Assembly (NCBI GenBank): GCA_019054805.1
Contig: JAHQIY010000029.1
Span: 744,001-808,000 of the forward strand
Length of the DNA stretch: 64,000 nucleotides
Direction of reading: 5' to 3'
Source: Brachionus manjavacas
Taxonomy: Eukaryota > Rotifera > Eurotatoria > Ploima > Brachionidae
Part shown: piece by piece, positions 28,027 to 41,089 of the stretch
How the letters are laid out: every line of letters begins with the position of its first letter
How positions within the stretch are numbered: the first letter of the stretch is position 1
Translations under genes and position numbers: made by a program
The notes under the pieces: model-generated
The model's input: the letters and a program-made list of their open reading frames with translations, nothing else
Database searches by the model: none
Told to the model about the DNA's origin: nothing

Positions 28027-31000
28027 GAAACTTTGCCTTCATTAGCAATTGTTTAAGTCACTTTGCTTTAATGGTGAATTGTTCAAGAAACTTTGCCTAA
28101 ATTGGCAATTGTTCAACATACTTTGCGTTCATTTGCAATGGTACAATAAACTTTGCCAACATTGAAAATAGTTAATGAAAGTTGCCTTCATTGGCAATAT
28201 TTCAAGAAATTTAGCTAAAATTGGGAATTATTCAAGAAACTTTGATTAAATTGGCAATTGTTCAAGAAACTTTGCCTAAATTGGCAATTGTTCAACAAAT
28301 ATTGCCTTCATCGGCAATAGTTCAAGAATCTTAGCTTCATTTGCAATGGTTTAAGGAACTTTGCCAACATTGGCAATGGTTCAAGATACTTTGCCTACAT
28401 TTGCAATTGTTCAAGATACTTTGCCTTCATCGGCAATAGTTCAAGAATCTTAGCTTCATTTGCAATGGTTTAAGCAACTTTGCGTAAATTGGCATTTGTT
28501 CAGGAATTTTTTCACACATTTGCAATGATTTAAGGAACTTTGCCAACATTGGCATTAGTTCAACAAATATTGCCTTCATCGGCAATTGTTCAAGAATCTT
28601 AGCTTCATTTGCAATGGTTTAAGGAACTTTGCCTTCATCGGCAATTGTTCAAGAATCTTAGCTTCATTTGCAATGGTTTAAGGAACTTTGCCAACATTTG
28701 CAATAGTTCAACAAATATTGCTTTCATCGGCAATAGTTCAAGAATATTAGCTTCATTTGCAATGGTTCAAAGCATTTTGCCTACATTGGCAATTGTTCAA
28801 GAATCTTAGTTTCATTTGCAATGGTTTAAGGAACTTTTCCTAAATTGGCATTGGTTCAGGAAATTTTACCAACATTGGCAATCGTTCAAGATACTTTGCC
28901 TACATTAGCAATAGTTCAAAGTATTTTGCCTACATTGGCAATTGTTCAAGAATCTTAGCTTCATTTGCAATGGTTTAAGGAACTTTGCCTGAATTGGCAT
29001 TGGTTCAAGAAATTTTAATTACATTTGCAATGGTTCAAGATACTTTGCCTACATTGGAAATGGTTCAATAAACTTTGCCTTCATCGGCAATAGTTCAAGA
29101 ATCTAAGCTTCATTTGCAATGGTTTAAGGAACTTTGCCAACATTGGCTTTGGTTGAAGAATCTTAGCTTCATTTGCAATGGTTTATAAAACTTTGCCTAC
29201 ATTTACAATGGTTCAAAGCATTTTGCCTACATTGGCAATTGTTCCAGAATCTTAGCTTCATTTGCAATGGTTTAAGAAACTTTGCCAACATTGGCAATTG
29301 TTCAGGATACTTTGCCTTAATTGGCATTGGTTCAAGATACTTTGCCTACATTTGCAATGGTTCAAAGCATTTTGCCTTCATCGGCAATAGTTCAAGATTC
29401 TTAGCTTCATTTGCATTGGAATAAGGAACTTTGCCAAAATTGGCAATGGTTGAAGAAACTTTTACCACATTGGCAATGGTTCAATAAACTTGTCCTTCAT
29501 CGGCAATAGTTTAAGGAACTTTGCCAACATTGCCAATGGTTCAAGAATCTTAGCTTCATTTGCAATGGTTTAAGGAACTTTGCCAACATTGGCAATGGTT
29601 CAAGATACTTTGCCTACATTTGCAATGGTTCAAGATACTTTGCCTACATTTGCAATGGTTCAAAGCATTTTTCCTTCATCGGCAATTGTTCAAGAATCTT
29701 AGCTTCATTTGCATTGGTTAAAGAAACTTTGCCAACATTGCCAATGGTTCAAGATACTTTGCCTACATTTGCAATGGTTCAAGATACTTTGCCTACATTG
29801 GAAATGGTTCAATAAACTTTGCCTTCATTGGCATTGGTACAATAAACTTTGCCTTCATTGGCAATGGTACAATAAACTTTGCCTTCATTGGCAATGGTAC
29901 AATAAACTTTGCCAACATTGGCAATGGTTCAAGATACTTTGCCTACATTTGAAATGATTCAAAGCATTTTGCCTATATTGGCAATTGTTCAAGAATCTTA
30001 GCTTAATTTGCAATGGTTTAAGGAACTTTGCCTAAATTGGCAATTGTTCAGGATACTTTGCCTAAATTGGCATTGGTTCAAGATACTTTGCCTACATTTG
30101 CAATGGTTCAAAGCATTTTGCCTTCATCGGCAATAGTTTTAGATTCTTAGCTTCATTTGCAATGGTTTAAGGAACTTTGCCTAAATTGGCATTGGTTCAA
30201 GAAACTTTAACCACATTGGCAATGGTTCAATAAACTTGTCCTTCATTGGCAATAGTTCAAGAATCTTAGCTTCATATGCAATGGTTAAAGGAACTTTGCC
30301 AACATTGGCTTTGGTTGAAGAATCTTAGCTTCATTTGCAATGGTTTATAAAACTTTGCCTACATTTGCTATGGTTCAAAGCATTTTACCTTCATCGGCAA
30401 TAGTTTAAGAATCTTAGCTTCATTTGCAATGGTTTAAGGAACTTTGCCAAAATTGGCAATGGTTCAAGATACTTTGCCGACATTTGCAATGGTTCAAGAT
30501 ATTTTGCCTTCATTTGCAATGGTTCAAATCATTTTGCCTACATTGGCAATAGTTCAAGAATATAAGCTTCATTTGCAATGGTTTAAGGACATTTGCCAAC
30601 ATTGGCATTGGTTCAAGAAAATTTGCCTTCATTGGCAATAGTTCAAGATACTTTGCCTACATTTGAAATGGTTCAAAGCATTTTGCCTACATTGGCAATT
30701 GTTCAAGAATCTTAGCTTCATTTGCAATGATTTAAGGAACTTTGCCAACATTGGCATTGGTTCAAGAAAATTTGCCAACATTGGCATTAGTTCAAGATAC
30801 TTTGCCTACATTTGCAATTGTTCAATGCATTTTGCCTAAATTGGCAATGGTTCAAGAATCTTAGCTTCATTTGCAATGGTTTAAGGAACTTTGCCAACAT
30901 TTGCAATAGTTCTAGATACTTTGCCAAAATTGGCAATGGTTCAAGATACTTTGCCTACATTAGCAATAGTTCAAAGTATTTTGCCTACATTGGCAATTGT

Positions 31001-34000
31001 TCAAGAATCTTAGCTTCATTTGCAATGGTTTAAGGAACTTTGCCAATATTGGCAATGGCTCAAGATACTTTTCCTACATTGGCAATGGTTCAAAATACTT
31101 TGCCTACATTTGCAATGGTTAAAAGCATTTTTCCTACATTGGCAATTGTTCAAGAATCTTAGCTTCATTGGCAATGGTTTATGGAACTTTGCCTAAATTG
31201 GCATTGGTTAAAGAAACTTTGCCAACACTGGCAATAGTTCAAGATACTTTGCCTACATTTGCAATGGTTCAACAAATATTGCCTTCATTTGCAATTGTTC
31301 AAAGCATTTTGCCTAAATTGGCAATGGTTCAAGAAACTTTGCCTACATTGGCAATGGTTCAAGAAACTTTGCCTACATTGTCAATGGTTCAAGATACTTT
31401 GCCTACATTGGCGATGGTTCAAGAATCTTAGCTTCATTTGCAATGGTTTAAGAAACTTTGCCAACATTGGCAATTGTTCAGGATACTTTGCTTAAATTGG
31501 CATTGGTTCAAGATACTTTGCCTACATTAGCAATGGTTCAAAGCATTTTGCCTTCATCGGCAATAGTTCAAGATTCTTAGCATCATTTGCAATGGTTTAA
31601 GGAACTTTGCCAACATTGGCTTTGGTGCAAGAAACTTTAATTACATTGGCAATGGTTCAAGATACTTTGCCTACATTTGCAATGGTTCAAAGTATTTTGC
31701 CTTCATCGGCAATAGTTCAAGAATCTAAGCTTCATTTGCAATGGTTCAAGAAACTTTGCCTACATTGGCAATGGTTCAAGAAACTTTGCCTACATTGTCA
31801 ATGGTTCAAGATACTTTGCCAACATTGGCGATGGTTCAATGCATTTTGCCTTCATTGCCAATAGTTCAAGAATCTAAGCTTCATTTGCAATGGTTTAAGG
31901 AACTTTGCCAACATTGGCTTTGGTTGAAGAATCTTAGCTTCATTTGCAATGGTTTATAAAACTTTGCCTACATTTACAATGGTTCAAAGCATTTTGCCTT
32001 CATCGGTAATAGTTCAAGAATCTAAGCTTCATTTGCAATGGTTTTAGGAACTTTGCCAACATTGGCAATAATTCAAGATACATTGCCTACATTGGCAATG
32101 GTTCAAGATACTTTGCCTATATTTGCAATGGTTCAAAGCATTTTGCCTACATTGGAAATGGTTCAAGAATCTTAGCTAAATATGCAATGGTTTAAAGAAC
32201 TTTGCCTAAATTGGCATTGGTTCACGAAACTTTAACTAAATGAGCAATGGTTCAAGATACTATGCCTTCATCGGCAATAGTTCAAAGCATTTTGCATTCA
32301 TCGGCAATTGTTCAAGAATCTTAGCTTCATTTTGCAATGGTTTAAGGAACTATGCCAATATTGGCATTGGCTCAAGATACTTTGCCTAAATTGGCAATGG
32401 TTAAAGATACTTTGCCTTCATCGGCAATAGTTCAAAGAAATTTGCCTTCATTGGCGATGGTTCAAGAATCTTAGCTTCATTTGCAATGGTTTAAGGAACT
32501 TTGCCAATATTGGAAATGGTTCATAGCATTTTGCCTACATTGGCAATGGTTCAAGATACTTTGCCTACATTTGCAATGGTTCAAAGCATTTTGCCTTCAT
32601 CGGCAATAGTTCAAGAATCTTAGCTTCATTTGCAATGGTTTAAGGAACTTTGCCTAAATTGGCAATGGTTCAAGAAACTTTGCCTACATTGTCAATGGTT
32701 CAAGATACTTTGCCTACATTGGCGATGGTTCAATGCATTTTGCCTACATTGGCGATGGTTCAAGAATCTTAGCTTCATTTGCAATGGTTTAAGAAACTTT
32801 GCCAACATTGGCAATTGTTCAGGATACTTTGCCTAAATTGGCATTGGTTCAAGATACTTTGCCTACATTTGCAATGGTTCAAAGCATTTTGCCTTCATCG
32901 GCAATAGTTCAAGAATCTTAGCTTCATTTGCAATGGTTTAAGAATCTTTTCCAACATTGGCAATGGTTCAATAAATTTTGCCTACATTTGCAATGGTTTA
33001 AGGAACTTTGCCTACATTTGCAATGGTTAAAAGCATTTTGCCATCATCGGCAATAGACTAAGATTCTTAGCTTCATTTGTAATGGTTTAAGGAACTTTGC
33101 CAACATTGGCTATGGTTCAAGAATCTAAGCTTCATTTGCAATGGTTTATAAAAATTTGCCTACATTTTCAATGGTTCAAAGCATTTTGCCTTCATCGGCA
33201 ATAGTTCAAGAATCTAAGCTTCATTTGCAATGGTTTAAGGATCTTTGCGTTTATTGGCTATGGTTCAAGATACTTTGCCTACATTTGCAATGGTTCATAA
33301 AACTTTGCATACATTTTCAATGGTTCAAAGCATTTTGCCTTCATTTGCTATGGTTCAAGATTCATAGCTTCATTTGAAATGGTTTAAGGAACTTTGCCAA
33401 CATTTGCAATGGTTCAAGAAACTTTGCCTTCATCGGCAATAGTTCAAGAAACTTTGCCTACATTTGCAATGGTTCAAAGCATTTTGCCTACATTGGCGAT
33501 GGTTTAAGAATCTTAGCTTCATTTGCAATGGTTTAAGAAACTTTGCCAACATTGGCATTTGTTCAGGATACTTTGCCTAAATTGGCATTGGTTCAAGATA
33601 CTTTGCCTACATTTGCAATGGTTCAAAGCATTTTGCCTTCATCGGCAATAATTCAAGAATCTTAGCTAAATATGCAATGGTTTAAGGAACTTTGCCATAA
33701 TTGGCAGTGGTTCAAGATACTTTTCCTACATTGGCGATGGTTCAAGATACTTTTCCTACATTTGCAATTGTTCAATTCATTTTGCCTAAAATGGCAATGG
33801 TTCAAGAAACTTTGCCTACATTGGCAATGGTTTAAGGAACTTTGCCAACATTGGCATTAGTTCAAGATACTTTGCCTACATTTGCAATTGTTCAAGATAC
33901 TTTGCCTACATTTGCAATGGTTCAAAGCATTTTGCCTAAATTGGCAAGGGTTCAAGAATCTTAGCTTCATTTGCAATGATTTAAGAAACTTTGCCAACAT

Positions 34001-37000
34001 TGGCATTGGTTCAAGAAAATTTGCCTTCATTTGGAATGGTTCAAGATACTTTGCCAACATTGCTAATGGTTTAAGGAACTTTGCTAACATTGGCTATGGT
34101 TCAAGAATCTTAGCTTCATTTGCAATGGTTTAAGGAACTTTGCTAACATTGGCAATGGTTCAAGATATTTTCCCTACATTTGCAATGGTTTAAGGAACTT
34201 TGCCTACATTGGCAATGGTTCAAGATACTTTGCCTTCATCGGCAATAGTTCAAGACTCTTAGCTTCATTTAAAATGGTTTAAGGAACTTTGCCATCATTG
34301 GCAATGGTTCGATATACTTTGCCAACATTGGCAATGGTTCAAGATATTATGCCTACATCTGCAATGGTTCAAAGCATTTTGCCTTCATCGGCAATGGTTC
34401 AAGATTCTTAGCTACATTTGAAATGATTTAAGGAACTTTGCCAACATTGGCATTAGTTCAAGATACTTTGCCTACATTGGCAATGGTTCAATAAACTTGT
34501 CCTTCATTGGCAATAGTTTAAGGAACTTTGCCAACATTGCCAATGGTTCAAGAATCTTAGCTTCATTTGCAATGGTTTAAGGAACTTTGCCAACATTGCA
34601 AATGGTTCAAGAATCTTAGCTTCATTTGCAATGGTTCAAGATACTTTGCCGACATTTGCAATGGTTCAAGATATTTTGCCTTCATCGGCAAAAGTTCAAG
34701 AATCTTAGCTTCATTTGCAATGGTTCAAGATATTTTCCCTACATTTGCAATGGTTTAAGAATCTTTTCCAACATTGGCAATGGTTCAAGATATTTTGCCT
34801 ACATTTGCAATGGTTCAAAGCATTTTGCCTTCATCGGCAATAGTTAAGATTCTTAGCTTAATTGGTAATGATTTAAGGAACTTTGCCTAAATTGGCAATG
34901 GTTTAAGGAACTTTGCCTAAATTGGCAATGCTTCAAGATACTTTGCCTACATTTGCAATGGTTTAAGAAACTTTGCCAATATTGGCAATGGTTCAAGAAA
35001 CTTAGCTTCATTTGCAATGGTTTAAGGAACTTTGCCAACATTGGCTATGGTTCAAGAATCTTAGCTTCGTTTGCAATGGTTTATAAAACTTTGCATACAT
35101 TTTCAATGGTTCAAAGCATTTTGCCTTCATCGGCAATAGTTCAAGAATCTAAGCTTCATTTGCAATGGTTTAAGGATCTTTGCCTAAATTGGAATTGTTC
35201 AATAAACTTTACCTACATTGGCAATCGTTCAAGATACTTTGCCTACATTTGCAATGGTTCAAAGCATTTTGCCTTCATCGGCAATAGTTCAAGATTCTTA
35301 GCATCATTTGCAATGGTTTAAGAAACTTTGCCAAAATTGGCAATGGTTGAAGAAACTTTTACCACATTGGCAATGGTTCAATAAACTTGTCCTTCATTGG
35401 CAATAGTTTAAGGAACTTTGCCAACATTGCCAATGGTTCAAGAATCTTAGCTTCATTTGCAATGCTTTAAGAAACTTTGCCAACATTGGCTATGGTTCAA
35501 AGCATTTTGCCTTCATCGGCAATAGTTTAAGATTCTTAGCTTCATTTGCAATGGTTTAAGGAACTTTGCCTTCATTGGCATTGATACAATTAACTTTGCC
35601 TTCATTGGCAATGGTTCAAGATACTTTGCCTACATTTGCAATGGTTCAAAGCATTTTGCCTACATTGGCAATTGTTCAAGAATCTTAGCTTAATTTGCAA
35701 ATGTTTAAAGAACTTTGCCTTCATTTGCTATGCTTCTAGATGCTTTGCCTTCATTGGCAATGGTTCAATAAATTTTGCCTACATTTGTAATGGTTTAAGG
35801 AACTTTGCCTAAATTGTCAATGGTTCAAGATACTTTGCCTACATTTGCAATGGTTCAAAGCATTTTGCCCTCATCGGCAATAGTTTAAGATTCTTAGCTT
35901 CATTTGCAATGGTTTAAGGAACTTTGCCTAAATTGGCATTGGTTCAAGAAACTTTAACCACATTGGCAATGGTTCAATAAACTTGTCCTTCATTGGCAAT
36001 AGTTCAAGAAACTTTGCTAAAATTGGAATTGTTCAATAAACTTTGCCTCTTTTGGCAATTGTTCAAGAAAATTTGCCTAAATTGGCAATGGTTTAAGGAA
36101 CTTTGCCAACATTTGCAATAGTTCTAGAAACTTTGAATTCATCGGCAATTGTTCAAGAATCTTAGCTTCATTTGCAATGGTTCAAGGAACTTTGCCTACA
36201 TTGGCAATGGTTCAAGAAACTTTGCCTACATTGTCAATGGTTCAAGATACTTTGCCTACATTGGCAATGGTTCAAGATACTTTGCCTTCATCGGCAATAG
36301 TTCAAGAATCTTAGCTTCATTTGCAATGGTTTAAGCAACTTTGCTTAAATTGGCATTTGTTCAGGAATTTTTACCTACATTTGCAATGGTTCAAGATACT
36401 TTGCCTTCATCGGCAATAGTTCAACAAATATTGCCTTCATTTGCAATTGTTCAAGAATCTAAGCTTCATTGGCAATAGTTCAAGATACTTTGCCTACATT
36501 GGGAATGGTTCAAGATTCTTAGCTTCATTTTCAATTGTTTAAGGAACTTTGCCAACATTGGCAATAGTTCAACAAATATTGCCTTCATCGGCAATAGTTC
36601 AAGAATCTTAGCTTCATTTGCAATGGTTTAAGGAACTATGCCAATATTGGCATTGGCTCAAGATACTTTGCCTACATTGGCAATGGTTCATGAAACTTTG
36701 CCTACATTGGCAATGGTTCAACAAATATTGCCTTCATCGGCAATAGTTCAAGAATCTTAGCTTCATTTGCAATGGTTTAAGCAACTTTGCTTAAATTGGC
36801 ATTTGTTCAGGAATTTTTACCTACATTTGCAATGATTTAAGGAACTTTGCCAACATTGGCATTAGTTCAACAAATATTGCCTTCATCGGCAATAGTTCAA
36901 GAATCTTAGCTTCATTAACAATGGTTTAAGCAACTTTGCTTAAATTGGCATTTGTTCAGGAATTTTTACCTACATTTGCAATGATTTAAGGAACTTTGCC

Positions 37001-40000
37001 AACATTGGCATTAGTTCAACAAATATTGCCTTCATCGGCAATAGTTCAAGAATCTTAGCTTCATTTGCAATGGTTTAAGGAACTTTGCCTAAATTGGCAT
37101 TGGTTCAAGAAACTTAAACCACATTGGCAATGGTTCAATATACTTTGCCAACATTGGCAATGGTTCAAGATACTTTGCCTTCATCGGCAATAGTTTAAGA
37201 TTCTTAGCTTCATTTGCAATGGTTTGAGGAACTTTGCCTAAATTAGCAATGGTTCAATAAACTTTGCCTACATTGGCAATGGTTCAAGATACTTTGCATA
37301 CATTTGCAATGGTTTAAGAAACTTTGCCAACATTGGCAATGGTTCAAGAATCTGAGCTTCATTTGCAATGGTTTAAGGAACTTTGCCTCCATTTGCATTG
37401 GTTCAAGAAACTTAAACCACATTGGCAATGGTTCAAGATATTATGCCTACATCTGCAATGGTTCAAAGCATTTTGCCTTCATCGGCAATGGTTCAAGATT
37501 CTTTACATCATTTGCAATGGTTTAAGAAACTTTGCCAACATTGGCAATTGTTCAGGATACTTTGCCTAAATTGGCATTGGTTCAAGATACTTTGCCTACA
37601 TTTGCAATGGTTCAAAGCATTTTGCCTTCATCGGCAATAGTTCAAGATTCTAAGCTTCATTTGCATTGGAATAAGGAACTTTGCCAACATTTGCAATAGT
37701 TCAACAAACTTTACCTTCATTGGCAATGGTACAATAAGCTTTGCCAACATTGGCAATGGTTCAAAGCATTTTGCATTCATTGGCAATTGCTCAAGAATCT
37801 CAGCTTCATTGGCAATTGTTCAAGAAACTTTGCCTAAATTGGCAATGGTTCAAGAAACTTTGAATACATTTGCAATGGTTTAAGGAACTTTGCCTAAATT
37901 GGCATTGGTTCAAGAAACTTTAACCACATTGGCAATGATTCAATAAACTTGTCCTTCATTGGCAATAGTTCAAGAAACTTTGCTAAAATTGGCATTTGTC
38001 TTGAAAAATTGCCTTCATCGGCAATAGTTTAAGGAACTTTGCCAACATTGCCAATGGTTCAAGAATCTTAGCTTCATTTGCAATGGTTTAAGGAACTTTG
38101 CCAACATTGGCAATGGTTCAAGATACTTTGCCTACATTGGCAATGGTTCAAGATACTTTGCCTACATTTGAAATGGCAAAAGATTCTTTGCCAACATTGG
38201 CAATGGTTCAAGATACTTTGCCTACATTTGAAATGGTTCAAGATTCTTTGCCTTCATCGGCTATTGTTCAAGAATCTTAACTTCATTCGCAATTATTTAA
38301 GGAACTTTGCCTAAATTAGCAATGGTTCAAGATATTTTCCCTACATTTGCAATGGTTTAAGGAACTTTGCTAACATTGGCAATGGTTCAAGATATTTTCC
38401 CTACATTTGCAATGGTTTAAGGAACTTTGCCTAAATTGTCAATGGTTCAAGAAACTTTGCCTACATTGGCAATGGTTCAAGATACTTTGCCTTCATCGGC
38501 AATAGTTCAAGATTCTTAGCATCATTTGCAATTGTTTAAGGAACTTTGCCAACATTGGCAATAGTTCAACAAATATTGCCTTCATCGGCAATAGTTCAAG
38601 AATCTTAGCTTCATTTGCAATGGTTTAAGGAACTTTGCCAACATTGGCAATGGTTCAAGATACTTTGCCTACATTGGCAATGGTTCAAGATACTTTGCCT
38701 ACCTTGCAATGGTTCAAAGCATTTTGCCTTCATCGGCATTAGTTAAAGATTCTTAGCTTCATTTGCAATGGTTTAAGGAACTTTGCCTAAATTGGCAATG
38801 GTTCAAGATATTTGCCTACATTTGCAATGGTTCAAGAACTTTGCCAACATTGGCAATAGTTCAACAAATATTGCCTTCATCGGCAATAGTTCAAGATTCT
38901 TAGCTTCATTTGCAATTGTTTAAGCAACTTTGCTTAAATTGGCATTGGTTCAGGAATTTTTACCTACATTTGCAATGATTTAAGGAACTTTGCCAACATT
39001 GGCATTAGTTCAACAAATATTGCCTTTATCTGCAATGGTTCAAGTATCTAAGCTTCATTTGAAATGGTTTAAGGATTTTTGCCAACATTGGCAATAGTTC
39101 AAGATACTTTGCCTACATTGGGAATGGTTCAAGATACTTTGCCTTCATCGGCAATAGTTCAAAGCATTTTGCCTTCATCGGCAATTGTTCAAGAATCTTA
39201 GCTTCATTTGCAATGGTTTAAGGAACTTTGCCAAAATTGGCATTGGTGCAAGAAACTTTAATTACATTGGGAATGGTTCAAGATAATTTGCCTTCATTGG
39301 CAATTGTTCAAGAAACTTTGCTTAAATTGGGAATTGTTAAAGATACTTTGCCTTCATTGGCAATTGTTCAATAATCTTTACCAACATTTGCAATTTTTAA
39401 GGAACTTTGCCAACATTGGCATTAGTTCAACAAATATTGCCTTTATCTGCAATGGTTCAAGAATCTAAGCTTCATTTGAAATGGTTTAAGGATTTTTGCC
39501 AACATTGGGAATGGTTCAAGATACTTTGCCAACATTGGCAATGGTTTAAGGAACTTTGCCAAAATTTGCAATGGTTCAAAGCATTTTGCCTTCATCGGTA
39601 ATAGTTCAAGAATCTAAGCTTCATTTGCAATGGTTTTAGGAACTTTGCCAACATTGGCTATGGTTCAAGAATCTTAGCATCATTTGCAATGGTTTAAGGA
39701 ACTTTGCCTAAATTAGCAATGGTTCAAGAAACTTTGCCAATATTGGCAATGGTTCAAGAAACTTAGCTTCATTTGCAATGGTTTAAGGAACTTTGCCTAA
39801 ATTGGCAATGGTTCAAGATACTTTGCCTACATTTGCAATGGTTTAAGAAACTTTGCCAACATTTGCAATGGTTCAAAGCATTTTGCCTTCATCGGCAATA
39901 GTTCAAGATTCTTAGCTTCATTTGCAATGGTTTAAGGAACTTTGCCTACATTGGCAATGGTTCAAGAAACTTTGCCTACATTGTCAATGGTTCAAGGTAC

Positions 40001-41089
40001 TTAGCTTCATTTGCAATGGTTTAAGGAACTTTGCCAACATTGCCAATGGTTCAAGAATCTTAGCTTCATTTGCAATGGTTTAAGGAACTTTGCCAACATT
40101 GGCTATGGTTCAAGAATCTAAGCTTCATTTGCAATGGTTTATAAAAATTTGCCTACATTTTCAATGGTTCAAAGCATTTTGCCTTCATCGGCAATAGTTC
40201 AAGAATCTTAGTTTCATTTGCAATGGTTTAAGATACTTTGCATACATTTGCAATGGTTTAAGAAACTTTGCCAACATTGGCAATGGTTCAAGATACTTTG
40301 CCTACATTTGCAATGGTTCAAAGTATTTTGCCTTCATCGGCAATAGTTCAAGAATCTTAGCTTCATTTGCAATGGTTTAAGGAACTTAGCTTCATTTGCA
40401 ATGGTTTAAGGAACTTTGCAAACATTGGCAATGGTTCAAGATATTTTGCCTACATTTGCTATGGTTCAAAGCATTTTACCTTCATCGGCAATAGTTTAAG
40501 AATCTTAGCTTCATTTGCAATGGTTTAAGGAACTTTGCCAAAATTGGCAATGGTTCAAGGAACTTTGCCTAAATTGGCAATGCTTCAAGATATTTTCCCT
40601 ACATTTGCAATGGTTCGAAGCATTTTGCCTTCATCTGCAATAGTTTAAGATTCTTAGCTACATTTGCAATGGTTTAAAAAACTTTGCCTAAATAAGCAAT
40701 GGTTCAAGATACTTTGCCTTCATCGGCAATAGTTCAAGATTCTAAGCATGATTTGCAATTGTTTAAGCAACATTGCTTAAATTGGCATTGGTTCAGGAAT
40801 TTTTACTTACATTTGAAATAGTTTAAGGAACTTTGCCAACATTTGCAATGGTTCAAGAAACTTTGCCTTCATCGGCAATAGTTCAAGAAACTTTGCCTAC
40901 ATTTGCAATGGTTCAAAGCATTTTGCCTTCGTTGGCAATTGTTCAATAATCTTAGCTTCATTGGCAATGGTTTATGGAACTATGCCTTAATTGGTATGGT
41001 TCAAAGAACTTGAAATACATTGGCAATGGTTCAAGATACTTTGCCTTGATTGGGAATGGTTCAAGATACTTTGCCTTCATCGGCAATAT

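Larger units (their letters stand above)
23971..28074 (+). repeat. segmental tandem duplication, copy 2
   Basis: A near-identical copy of 17354-21450. The left junction is satellite to retroelement ORF (ACTTATGGACAACGAGC); the right end passes into satellite again. Differences from copy 1 include substitutions in the ORF, homopolymer length changes and (TAG) count 8 versus 6. Confidence 0.93.
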
